The position numbers and the translations under genes are program-made. A stretch of 64,000 nt of DNA from Desulfonatronovibrio hydrogenovorans DSM 9292 (GTDB lineage: Bacteria; Desulfobacterota; Desulfovibrionia; Desulfovibrionales; Desulfonatronovibrionaceae), in assembly GCF_000686525.1 (NCBI RefSeq), contig NZ_JMKT01000010.1, positions 124,001 to 188,000 of the forward strand, in the 5' to 3' direction. Of the stretch, positions 45,818 to 52,731 are shown piece by piece. The notes under the pieces were generated by a model that was given only the letters and a program-made list of their open reading frames with translations, did not search any database and was not told the origin of the DNA. Position 1 is the stretch's first letter. The number at the start of each line of letters is the position of its first letter.

Positions 45818-47383
45818 CTATTTATGCTTTCCCAAGGCAAAGGACTTATCAGAATATTCACCCGGATCAGCATCCGGATAGGCCACCTCTTCTCCGCTCC
45901 ATGGCTTTGTCAGTGTCAGCTCATTTCCCTTTTTTCCGGAAACATTGGAGCGATGCAGAGGAATCTTGCCACCGGCTGTAGCGATATACCTTGGAATGGC
46001 ATCCCCGGATATGTTGCCATACATGCTCTCCACAATATCCCTGCCCTTTTCCACAGGCACCCGCAGATGTGCGAACTGGGGATTCCGGTAACTGCAGTTG
46101 AACAGGTAATAAGGACGCACATAGGCCTCGTGGATGGTTTCACACAGCTTCCACATCTTGACCCTGGTATCATTGATTCCCTTTAACAGCACAGCCTGGT
46201 TCATAACCGCGCTGACTCTTTTGGATATCTGCTTGAAGGCGTCCCTGGAGACCGGAGTAATTTCCTGGGCTGTATTAATCTGAGTGACCACCCTGACCGG
46301 TTTTTTATCATTACTTTCCTCAAGAATATCCAGCAGCTCGGAATTGATCCTCTGGGGAGTGGTCACCGGAATCCTGGTGCCCAGCCGCTTCATGCGCACG
46401 TGGTCTATGGAGTCAAGCTCAACCAGCAGCTTCCTGAGCATGGTGTTGGGCAGCATAAAAGAGTCACCGCCAGTGATCAGCACATCCCGAATCCTTGAAT
46501 CCTTTCTTATGTAATCCAGGGCCTCATCATAAGCCTCATTTGAATAAATACGGTCTTTTTTGCCGATATGGGCAATGCGCAGACAATGGGTGCAGTACAT
46601 GGCGCACATGTTGGTGGCCTTGATGGTCACCACCCTGGGATAGAACTGGTCAATGAGCCGGGCCGGAGAATGATCTGCTGCCACAGGCGGAATTTCCACG
46701 CCTGTGTTGTCCACCATCTCCCCGGTGGGTACTGCCTGAAGAAGAACTGGATCTTCCAGGTTCCCGGGAATGATCAGGCCGGCATAATAAGGAGTAAGGC
46801 GCATCCGATAGTTCTTGGTCACCCGGCCCACCTCCTCCAGGGCACTGGCCGGAAGATTCAAGATCCCTCCCAGCATGTCCAGAGATTCAATGGCGAATTT
46901 CAACTGGCCTGAAAATGAATTCCAGTCATCCTCGGTCATGCCCAGGACCTGCCTGATTCTGGAATGATTCTCCCTGATTCTGTCCCAGAGCTGAATACCG
47001 CTGGGCGCTTCCAGGTCTTTCTGTTCCAGGTATCTGGCCACCCTTTCTCCAGCCTGCTCAACAATGGACAAGGCCTGATCCAGCCTGCCCCCTACACTTA
47101 CCTGGTGCTCGTCAATATCTTGGTGTCTGACAGCCAGTTTTTCCAGGTCAGGCCGGGCAATGTCAAAGTCTGCAGGCGTTAGGCCGTGGGAATCCTTGAC
47201 CTGTTTCAGCACCCTGAAAAGCTCAATAATATTTCCGGTCAAATTTTCTGCAGAGCTTTTATCAAAAAGGTCCCTGATCTTATCTGTCTCTTTTTCAGTC
47301 AACCTTCCCCTGGAACCGGTTTTTAAGTAAAGATTGTCCAGAAGCCTGTTGGTAAATTGGTCAATCATGTTTGATCCATCCAT
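45818..47383 (-). CDS. Radical-SAM aminomutase-like protein (KamA family)
   Basis: A 521-residue KamA-family protein, longer than lysine 2,3-aminomutase by a 200-residue helical N-terminus. The 4Fe-4S/SAM cysteines are C260, C264 and C267 (NMCAMYCTHC), GGD follows near 305. TAGGK near 473 takes the place of the PGGGGK motif, so K473 can carry PLP. Lysine 2,3-aminomutase holds its substrate with two Asp (293 and 330); the aligned places look like S431 and T469, so lysine is an unlikely substrate. It starts five bases after the ATP-grasp gene. Probable product: a beta-amino acid. Confidence 0.8.
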   Translation of the reverse strand: MDGSNMIDQFTNRLLDNLYLKTGSRGRLTEKETDKIRDLFDKSSAENLTGNIIELFRVLKQVKDSHGLTPADFDIARPDLEKLAVRHQDIDEHQVSVGGRLDQALSIVEQAGERVARYLEQKDLEAPSGIQLWDRIRENHSRIRQVLGMTEDDWNSFSGQLKFAIESLDMLGGILNLPASALEEVGRVTKNYRMRLTPYYAGLIIPGNLEDPVLLQAVPTGEMVDNTGVEIPPVAADHSPARLIDQFYPRVVTIKATNMCAMYCTHCLRIAHIGKKDRIYSNEAYDEALDYIRKDSRIRDVLITGGDSFMLPNTMLRKLLVELDSIDHVRMKRLGTRIPVTTPQRINSELLDILEESNDKKPVRVVTQINTAQEITPVSRDAFKQISKRVSAVMNQAVLLKGINDTRVKMWKLCETIHEAYVRPYYLFNCSYRNPQFAHLRVPVEKGRDIVESMYGNISGDAIPRYIATAGGKIPLHRSNVSGKKGNELTLTKPWSGEEVAYPDADPGEYSDKSFALGKHK

Positions 47384-47388
47384 TGTTC

Positions 47389-48783
47389 TTATTCCATGCT
47401 GGTTATAGATTCTTCAAGCAACTGCTTGCCCATCTTGATTTCCCTGTCCAGGATCTCTCTCTTCCTGGATACGGCAACCACCCTGCCCAGAAATGTTCCT
47501 GGTTTGACCGGACAGCCATGCCCCACGTGCTCCATAATGATCATTTTATACTCAACTCCATTCCGCTTGACCTGGCGAAAGAGCTCCCGCTCGTCTTCAT
47601 CTGCAGGCAGAAAGTATTTGGTCACAACCTCCCGGTCCACCTTGAAGTTGTATGTTCTCCAGTAGAGATCACTAATGGCCTCCTGGATCTCCATCTTATT
47701 TTCGGGCAGTCTGTTTTCTGTGACCGCAAAATATTCCAGTTCCATCAGAGTAGGAGCATCCTGGGGCAGCAGATTCTCCAGTGTGCAGCACATTTCCATG
47801 GTAGTCCCCTGCTTGCGGGCATTAACCTCCACAAAATAGATCCGACCGGAGTTGCTGACGATATAGTCACATCCGAAAATTCCCCTGTATCCGCTTCTGC
47901 CCAGGACACGGCCCACCATCCTGGTATGCTCTTTTATCTCCAGCTGATCCTTGTACGGCAGGACCGAAGGAAAGGTCGAGCCCCTGAACATGTTTCCGCC
48001 TTCTATTTCCTGGTCGGCAATGGCCGCAATAAAGACATCGTCCTCGTTACCCACCACTCCCAGGACCGTGGGATCATGTTCATGAGGGACGTATCTGCTG
48101 ATGAAATAAGTGGACTGAGGCAGGGGCAGCCTTGAATTCAAATCAGACATGGACCGGACAATAAAACTGTTGGTACCAGCCGCTGAATAGGGCTGGGAAA
48201 CAAAAACACCTTCGGTCCACTCTGCCAGGGCTGATGTGGTTCCCTGAACCATCTCCCCGACCCCGCTGCAGACCTTGTAGTCTATGACCGGCACAGCATC
48301 CTTAAGCATCTGCAGCTGGTAAAGCTTGTTATTCCACATGCTGGCCACCTGTCCACCCGGACCCAGAAGCACCACCCCTGGCATCCTGGTAAAGGAAAGT
48401 TCAGGCAGGGACTCAAAAACATGCACATACAGCCTGCCCTGCTTACGGACCAGCATCCGAACCAGTTCCAGGACTGTTGATGAATAGGATACCACACCGG
48501 CAAAATCTCCGGCTGACATCCTGCAGCTGAATTTCTTGCTGGTCTGAGCATAAAGGCTCCTGGCCAGGGGGTTAATGACCAGGACATTCTTATGCGGATA
48601 TGATTCCATCACATCAGGGAGGATGGAAATATAATCAAATTTCTTGTTGTGGATTCTGGCGAGATTCTCTTTGACAAACTGATTGAGAGCGTCGGTCTTG
48701 ATTTCTCCGATGTACAGAAAATAATTCGTATCATCTTCCAGCTTGAGGTCCGAAAAAAGAACATCTTCTTCATCAGAAAACAT
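47389..48783 (-). CDS. ATP-grasp ligase of the aminomutase operon
   Basis: A 464-residue protein with a biotin-carboxylase-type ATP-grasp domain at about 145-340: the pre-ATP segment KLYQLQMLKD, glycine-rich VSQPYSAAGTNSF near 195, YFISRYVPHE near 226, and IYFVEVNARKQG near 315 with Glu-x-Asn for Mg2+. The N-terminal 140 residues and C-terminal 120 residues have no clear relatives to my eye. Such enzymes form amides or peptides through an acyl phosphate. GGAGGG lies six bases before ATG 48783; a TTG eight codons earlier is less likely. First of the three-gene operon. Confidence 0.82.
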   Translation of the reverse strand: MFSDEEDVLFSDLKLEDDTNYFLYIGEIKTDALNQFVKENLARIHNKKFDYISILPDVMESYPHKNVLVINPLARSLYAQTSKKFSCRMSAGDFAGVVSYSSTVLELVRMLVRKQGRLYVHVFESLPELSFTRMPGVVLLGPGGQVASMWNNKLYQLQMLKDAVPVIDYKVCSGVGEMVQGTTSALAEWTEGVFVSQPYSAAGTNSFIVRSMSDLNSRLPLPQSTYFISRYVPHEHDPTVLGVVGNEDDVFIAAIADQEIEGGNMFRGSTFPSVLPYKDQLEIKEHTRMVGRVLGRSGYRGIFGCDYIVSNSGRIYFVEVNARKQGTTMEMCCTLENLLPQDAPTLMELEYFAVTENRLPENKMEIQEAISDLYWRTYNFKVDREVVTKYFLPADEDERELFRQVKRNGVEYKMIIMEHVGHGCPVKPGTFLGRVVAVSRKREILDREIKMGKQLLEESITSME

Positions 48784-48946
48784 GCCCAACCCTCCGGGGA
48801 TTGACAATTTTGCAAAATCCCAGCATGACGATCATACAATTTCGTCTAATGGATATGCTGAACCTGACCATCCATTCTGACATCGCTGCAATAACAAAAC
48901 AAATTCAAGCGCTTACCTTAAAAATCTACCTGTTTATCCGGCCTGC

Positions 48947-48975
48947 ATAATACCTGCAACTTAGAACCCCATCAA
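48947..48975 (-). promoter_or_regulatory. Candidate sigma-70 promoter for the ATP-grasp operon
   Basis: On the minus strand TTGATG and TATTAT are separated by exactly 17 bases. Transcription would begin near 48940. The palindrome lies five bases upstream of the -35 element. Confidence 0.5.
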
Positions 48976-48980
48976 CCATT

Positions 48981-49005
48981 CTTAAGGAGGTGACCGCTCC
49001 TTAAG
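48981..49005. promoter_or_regulatory. Perfect 25-base palindrome (candidate operator)
   Basis: CTTAAGGAG and CTCCTTAAG flank seven bases (GTGACCG). It is centred about 20 bases upstream of the -35 of the ATP-grasp promoter, where an activator commonly binds. On the plus strand it contains AAGGAGGTGA, identical to an ideal ribosome-binding site, but no usable start codon follows. Confidence 0.5.
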
Positions 49006-49162
49006 CCAGCCTCATCCCAAGCCCCTCCCCCCGTCCTGCCAGCAGGTGCAGAGCTGATTTTGCAGGACTTTTCTAAAAGACATCCTGAAATGTCAATGAA
49101 AAAAACTGCCAGCATCTCCAGTGGGACTCCTGATAGTTTCAACCCAGGCTCCTGGCCATGGT

Positions 49163-49190
49163 TTGACATGAATGAATAATTATCTATAAT
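49163..49190 (+). promoter_or_regulatory. Consensus sigma-70 promoter for the second aminomutase-like gene
   Basis: Perfect TTGACA and perfect TATAAT separated by 16 bases. This is the best sigma-70 match in the window. Start would be near 49197, giving a leader of about 220 bases. Confidence 0.75.
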
Positions 49191-49267
49191 TTACTCTGTT
49201 TATTTGCCACACCTTCAATTTTCGAGCCAGCTTCAGTTGGGAGTCGGCCAGCATGGCCGCAACACTT

Positions 49268-49286
49268 CTGGTACCAATCTGGTACC
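49268..49286. repeat. Two CTGGTACC repeats in the leader of the second aminomutase-like gene
   Basis: CTGGTACC occurs at 49268-49275 and 49279-49286, three bases apart. As GGTACC is itself palindromic, the pair reads as both direct and inverted repeat. It could bind a dimeric regulator or form a short stem in the leader. Confidence 0.5.
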
Positions 49287-49417
49287 CGGCTAAAACAGAT
49301 TAATCAGGCCATTGGTGCCATTCAAAGAAAACCAGGCAGGACCCGGAGTCTGCCCTGACTGGGACCAGGATCCTGTTCAGGCCAGCAGTCCTTAACACCT
49401 TATAATGGAGGAAAACC

Positions 49418-50536
49418 ATGAACCGTCCCAAGTACATAAATGAGATCTCCAAGGTCGGACAAATACCTGAAAAAGAACTGGAGGACCTTGCTCCGGTCAT
49501 GCAGAAATTCGAGTTCAGGTCCAATGATTATTACCTGTCCCTGATCAATTGGGATGATCCCAATGACCCCATTAAAAGAATCATTATCCCCTGCCAGGAG
49601 GAGCTCGATCAGTGGGGAAAACTGGACCCGTCCAATGAGAAAAAATATTCCAAAATGCCCGGACTTCAGCATAAATATCTGAGCACAGCCGTATTTCTGG
49701 CCAGTGACACCTGCGGGGGCTACTGCAGGTACTGCTTCCGCAAAAGGCTTTTCATTTACCCTGAACAAAGAGAAGTCCTGACTGATTACCAGGCAGCCCT
49801 AGACTATGTCCGCTCCCACCCCGAAATCAACAACGTCCTCATAACCGGGGGTGACGGACTCATGCTGTCCACAGCCAGACTGGAAGAGCTGATAAGCAGT
49901 CTGCGCACCATTAAGCATGTCAAAATCATCAGAATAGGAACCAAGCTTTTATCCTATGATCCCTACCGGGTCATCAATGATCCCGGACTGATAAAACTGG
50001 TGGAGGAATACAGTCTGCCCCACAAAAGAATCTATTTCATGCTCCATTTTTCTCATCCCAGGGAAATCACCCAGGTCAGTCTGGAAGCCTGCAACCGGCT
50101 GATCAAGGCCGGCGGTATTCTCTGCAACCAGACCCCCATGCTCCGGGGGGTAAACGACGATCCCCAGGTAATGGGAGAACTCTTCAACCAGCTTTCGTAC
50201 ATGGGAATTGCACCTTATTACATCTTTTTATGCAGACCTACAGTGGGCAACCTAACCTACGCCGTCCCAGTGGAAGAAGCCTTTCATGTCTTTCAAACGG
50301 CCAGAGGAATGTGCTCAGGGCTTGGAAAAAGAGCCAAACTGGCCATGTCCCATGCCGAGGGCAAGATTGAAGTAGTGGCCATGACTGATGAAAACATAAT
50401 TTTTCGAATCCACCGGGCCGCTGATCCCGATGACAGCGGAAAAGTTTTTATCTGCAGACGGAATCCCAGTGCCTACTGGTTTGACGACTACAGAGAAATC
50501 CTGGAAACCATCCATCATCAGGACCTGGGGTATTGA
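49418..50536 (+). CDS. Radical-SAM aminomutase-like protein, short KamA paralog
   Basis: A 372-residue KamA-family protein. Radical-SAM cysteines are C99, C103 and C106 (DTCGGYCRYCFRKR), ITGGDG lies near 143, and the PLP lysine candidate is K316 in SHAEGK, where lysine 2,3-aminomutase has PGGGGK. The two substrate-binding Asp of that enzyme align with R273 and about A309. An arginine there would favour an acidic substrate such as glutamate or aspartate; glutamate 2,3-aminomutase is known to carry a basic residue at that place. The ribosome-binding site is GGAGG seven bases ahead. Confidence 0.8.
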   Translation: MNRPKYINEISKVGQIPEKELEDLAPVMQKFEFRSNDYYLSLINWDDPNDPIKRIIIPCQEELDQWGKLDPSNEKKYSKMPGLQHKYLSTAVFLASDTCGGYCRYCFRKRLFIYPEQREVLTDYQAALDYVRSHPEINNVLITGGDGLMLSTARLEELISSLRTIKHVKIIRIGTKLLSYDPYRVINDPGLIKLVEEYSLPHKRIYFMLHFSHPREITQVSLEACNRLIKAGGILCNQTPMLRGVNDDPQVMGELFNQLSYMGIAPYYIFLCRPTVGNLTYAVPVEEAFHVFQTARGMCSGLGKRAKLAMSHAEGKIEVVAMTDENIIFRIHRAADPDDSGKVFICRRNPSAYWFDDYREILETIHHQDLGY

Positions 50537-50539
50537 CCT

Positions 50540-50573
50540 AAAAAAACCCGGTCCTCCAAGCTTAAGGACCGGG
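50540..50573 (-). terminator. Intrinsic terminator of the DsbC-like gene
   Basis: CCCGGTCC and GGACCGGG form a perfect 8-bp stem; on the minus strand it is followed by seven T, placing the terminator 36 bases beyond the end of the DsbC-like gene. On the plus strand no T-run follows, although the stem may still help end the convergent transcript. Confidence 0.85.
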
Positions 50574-50608
50574 TAACAACTATCAACCGCAGCTGACAGA
50601 AATCATTC

Positions 50609-51502
50609 TCAATTCTGCTTCAGCAGTCTCTCCATTCGATCTCTGTTGAACCCGTTTATCCTCATCCCATTGATGATCACCACCGGTGTTCCAGTCAAAC
50701 CCATATCCCTCATGATCTTCATCTGGCGGGCCAGCTCATCCTGGTGTCTGGTCTGAAGGAGAAACAGCACCTCTTCAGGGGAATCGGTAAAGACATTGAA
50801 TTGCTGATTAAAAAGGGAAATAACATCCAGGTCGGGGTTGCCAATAATCTGGTCCCTGTCCATCATATAGGCGAAATCAACCACATCCTGATAAAGGTCT
50901 TCATCTTTGTATTCCATCATAAGCAAAGTCAAAGCCATTGAACCTGAGTCGGGATCAATGGGAAAGTGGGCAATCCTGAATTCGTCAATCCAGTCTTTCT
51001 GGTCCAGGAGATGGGTATAAGCATGCCGGCAATAGGGGCAGAACGGATCGCTCAGAAAAAGCACCTGGGCAGTTCCAGAACCTTTAAAAAGAAGGTCTCC
51101 CACTCCGGGGTCCCCTTCGATTCTGTCCAGTTCATCCAATGCGTCCTGATGCAAAGACTCTCCAGTTCCCAGATCAACAAAAGATCCATCCAGCTGAACA
51201 GTTCCGGTCTCATCAACAATCAGGTCCACAAGCTGCTTTCGGCCGGTTTCCGGCTCAAACAAGGCCATTCTCACTGCATATAGGGGCAGGACCTGACCAC
51301 TGACCACTAGCTCGAACCGGATCTTGCGTTCCAGAGTCATATTTTTCACACTAATGGCCTCAGGATCTCCTCCTCTCTCAACAATGATTCCCTGAAATCT
51401 GTCAAGCACATTGGTAATCAGCACGTCTTCCTGCAGCCCGGCATTAAGCTTGGAGCCAAGTCCAAGGATTATGCAAAAAGCAAAAAATAAAATCTTTTTC
51501 AT
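50609..51502 (-). CDS. Periplasmic thiol:disulfide interchange protein (DsbC/DsbG-like)
   Basis: A 297-residue exported thioredoxin-fold protein. A signal peptide covers residues 1-21 (ending KLNA). A dimerisation-like N-terminal domain precedes the catalytic CPYC (DPFCPYC near residue 155) and the cis-proline loop GTPVVIING near residue 275. It probably isomerises or reduces disulfides in the periplasm. The N-terminal domain is larger than in E. coli DsbC. Confidence 0.87.
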   Translation of the reverse strand: MKKILFFAFCIILGLGSKLNAGLQEDVLITNVLDRFQGIIVERGGDPEAISVKNMTLERKIRFELVVSGQVLPLYAVRMALFEPETGRKQLVDLIVDETGTVQLDGSFVDLGTGESLHQDALDELDRIEGDPGVGDLLFKGSGTAQVLFLSDPFCPYCRHAYTHLLDQKDWIDEFRIAHFPIDPDSGSMALTLLMMEYKDEDLYQDVVDFAYMMDRDQIIGNPDLDVISLFNQQFNVFTDSPEEVLFLLQTRHQDELARQMKIMRDMGLTGTPVVIINGMRINGFNRDRMERLLKQN

Positions 51503-51566
51503 CTGACCTCCATGATCATATTCATCACTGATTTTCTTCAGGACAAGGATTGCAATTAACTGCCCT

Positions 51567-52109
51567 CTACCAGCAGTATGGACTCCAGGGATGGGGACTC
51601 CAGGGATGGAAATGCCGGTCCTGGCAAAAGGGACCAGGGCCGCAGGAATCGTAACAGGACGTAACGGCTTTCCTCATATCCCACAGGCGAAGATGCTGCA
51701 CCTGGATAAGCGGATACACATAAGTCCGCTCCCCAACCAAGCCCTCTTTTTGACCGGATATGTTTCCAATAACTGTTAACTCACGCCCTTGGCCATAAAT
51801 TGCCGGGTCCATGAAACCCGAATGCCTTATCATGAACCGGCCAAGAGATCTATCCAGATCTCTTGGCCTCTTCTGAAAGTCAAGCTCTGTCTGCCTGACA
51901 ATGATCAGGGTGTCCCCTGGTTTGACAATAGCCTCAACAATCACCCCGCCCAGGATAACAGTTTTTCCCACAAATCGTCCCGGGTCTTCCAGCACATGCT
52001 TGAACCTGATCTCTCTTTGCACCTCATCCATGGCCTGCCGGGAAAAGGGTGAGCATCCAACAGCACAGACCAGCAACAAAAAAAGAAGATAAAAAAATCG
52101 CTGGCTCAT
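51567..52109 (-). CDS. Slp-family outer-membrane lipoprotein 1
   Basis: A 180-residue lipoprotein. A signal peptide ends in the lipobox VCAVGC, with the lipid-bearing Cys at residue 18. The Slp signature follows: FKHVLEDPGRFVGKTVILGGVI near residue 37. It ends with a Cys/His/Pro/Trp-rich tail (HPWSPHPWSPYCW). Slp is induced in starvation and acid in E. coli. ATG 52109 starts at the signal peptide; the frame upstream of it is shadow of the neighbouring gene. Confidence 0.85.
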   Translation of the reverse strand: MSQRFFYLLFLLLVCAVGCSPFSRQAMDEVQREIRFKHVLEDPGRFVGKTVILGGVIVEAIVKPGDTLIIVRQTELDFQKRPRDLDRSLGRFMIRHSGFMDPAIYGQGRELTVIGNISGQKEGLVGERTYVYPLIQVQHLRLWDMRKAVTSCYDSCGPGPFCQDRHFHPWSPHPWSPYCW

Positions 52110-52110
52110 C

Positions 52111-52632
52111 TTAGAATCCCACCCCAACACCTGCACCCACACCACCGCTTCCACCGCCAACTCCAATCCCCAGCCGGGGACTTCTGGACAAGCTGCTGAT
52201 CTGCCACAGGTGGTGTTCCACCGCCATAATCACTGGATAAACATATTCCATTTCACCCAGGGGCCGGACTTCTTTCCCTTCCACCTGTCCGGCCACAGTC
52301 ACCAGTCTGCCCGGAGCGTAGACCGATGGATCCAGGAATCCGGGGAAAAAGACCAGAAAGCGACCACCTGACTCATCCCCGGTCAACGGCCTTTGTCGGA
52401 TATCCAGGGGATGCTCCAGGATCTCCACCCAGGTCTCCCTCTCCAAGGGGACTGTATTGAGGATCCTTCCCCCTAAAACCAGAGTCTTGCCCTTCATGAC
52501 GCTGATATTCTGCCGGAGGTCAGCAAAGGATACACTTTGATCAACAGTTTTCATAACCGGCCCGGATATGACCGGGGCACAGGAAGGCAGCAGCAAAAAA
52601 AGGCCCATCAAGACAAGCATCATCCTGATCAT
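52111..52632 (-). CDS. Slp-family outer-membrane lipoprotein 2
   Basis: A 173-residue lipoprotein: signal peptide with lipobox LLPSC (Cys at residue 18), then the Slp domain (MKGKTLVLGGRILNTVPLE near residue 46; YVYPVI near residue 130) and a C-terminal tail of glycine and valine (GIGVGGGSGGVGAGVGVGF). It ends one base before the first Slp gene, so both are co-transcribed. AGGAGG lies six bases before the ATG. The pair looks like a tandem duplication with different tails. Confidence 0.85.
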   Translation of the reverse strand: MIRMMLVLMGLFLLLPSCAPVISGPVMKTVDQSVSFADLRQNISVMKGKTLVLGGRILNTVPLERETWVEILEHPLDIRQRPLTGDESGGRFLVFFPGFLDPSVYAPGRLVTVAGQVEGKEVRPLGEMEYVYPVIMAVEHHLWQISSLSRSPRLGIGVGGGSGGVGAGVGVGF

Positions 52633-52731
52633 CTCCGTCCTCCTTGTGCAGATCTACTTTGCGATCCGGACCAGACTTTAGCAGGCAATAATCACAAACA
52701 ATAAGCCTGCCAAAGACCTTGCCCGGACTTA

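Larger units (their letters stand above)
48784..49417. other. 634-base divergent regulatory region
   Basis: This gap separates the ATP-grasp operon (-) from the second aminomutase-like gene (+). It contains the candidate promoters at 48947-48975 (-) and 49163-49190 (+), the 25-base palindrome at 48981-49005, and a pair of CTGGTACC repeats at 49268-49286. Both transcripts would carry long leaders, about 157 and 220 bases. I see no credible gene; the 65-codon minus-strand frame ending at 48972 has no ribosome-binding site. Confidence 0.6.

Noticed and set aside
49197-49417. Lysine riboswitch or T-box upstream of the aminomutase-like gene
   Set aside because: GGTACC looked like the T-box GGNACC core, but the surrounding T-box and specifier sequences are absent, and no lysine-riboswitch core could be traced.
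52679-52718. Terminator after the Slp genes' upstream side (GCAGGC...GCCTGC)
   Set aside because: Only six pairs with an 18-base loop and no T-run.
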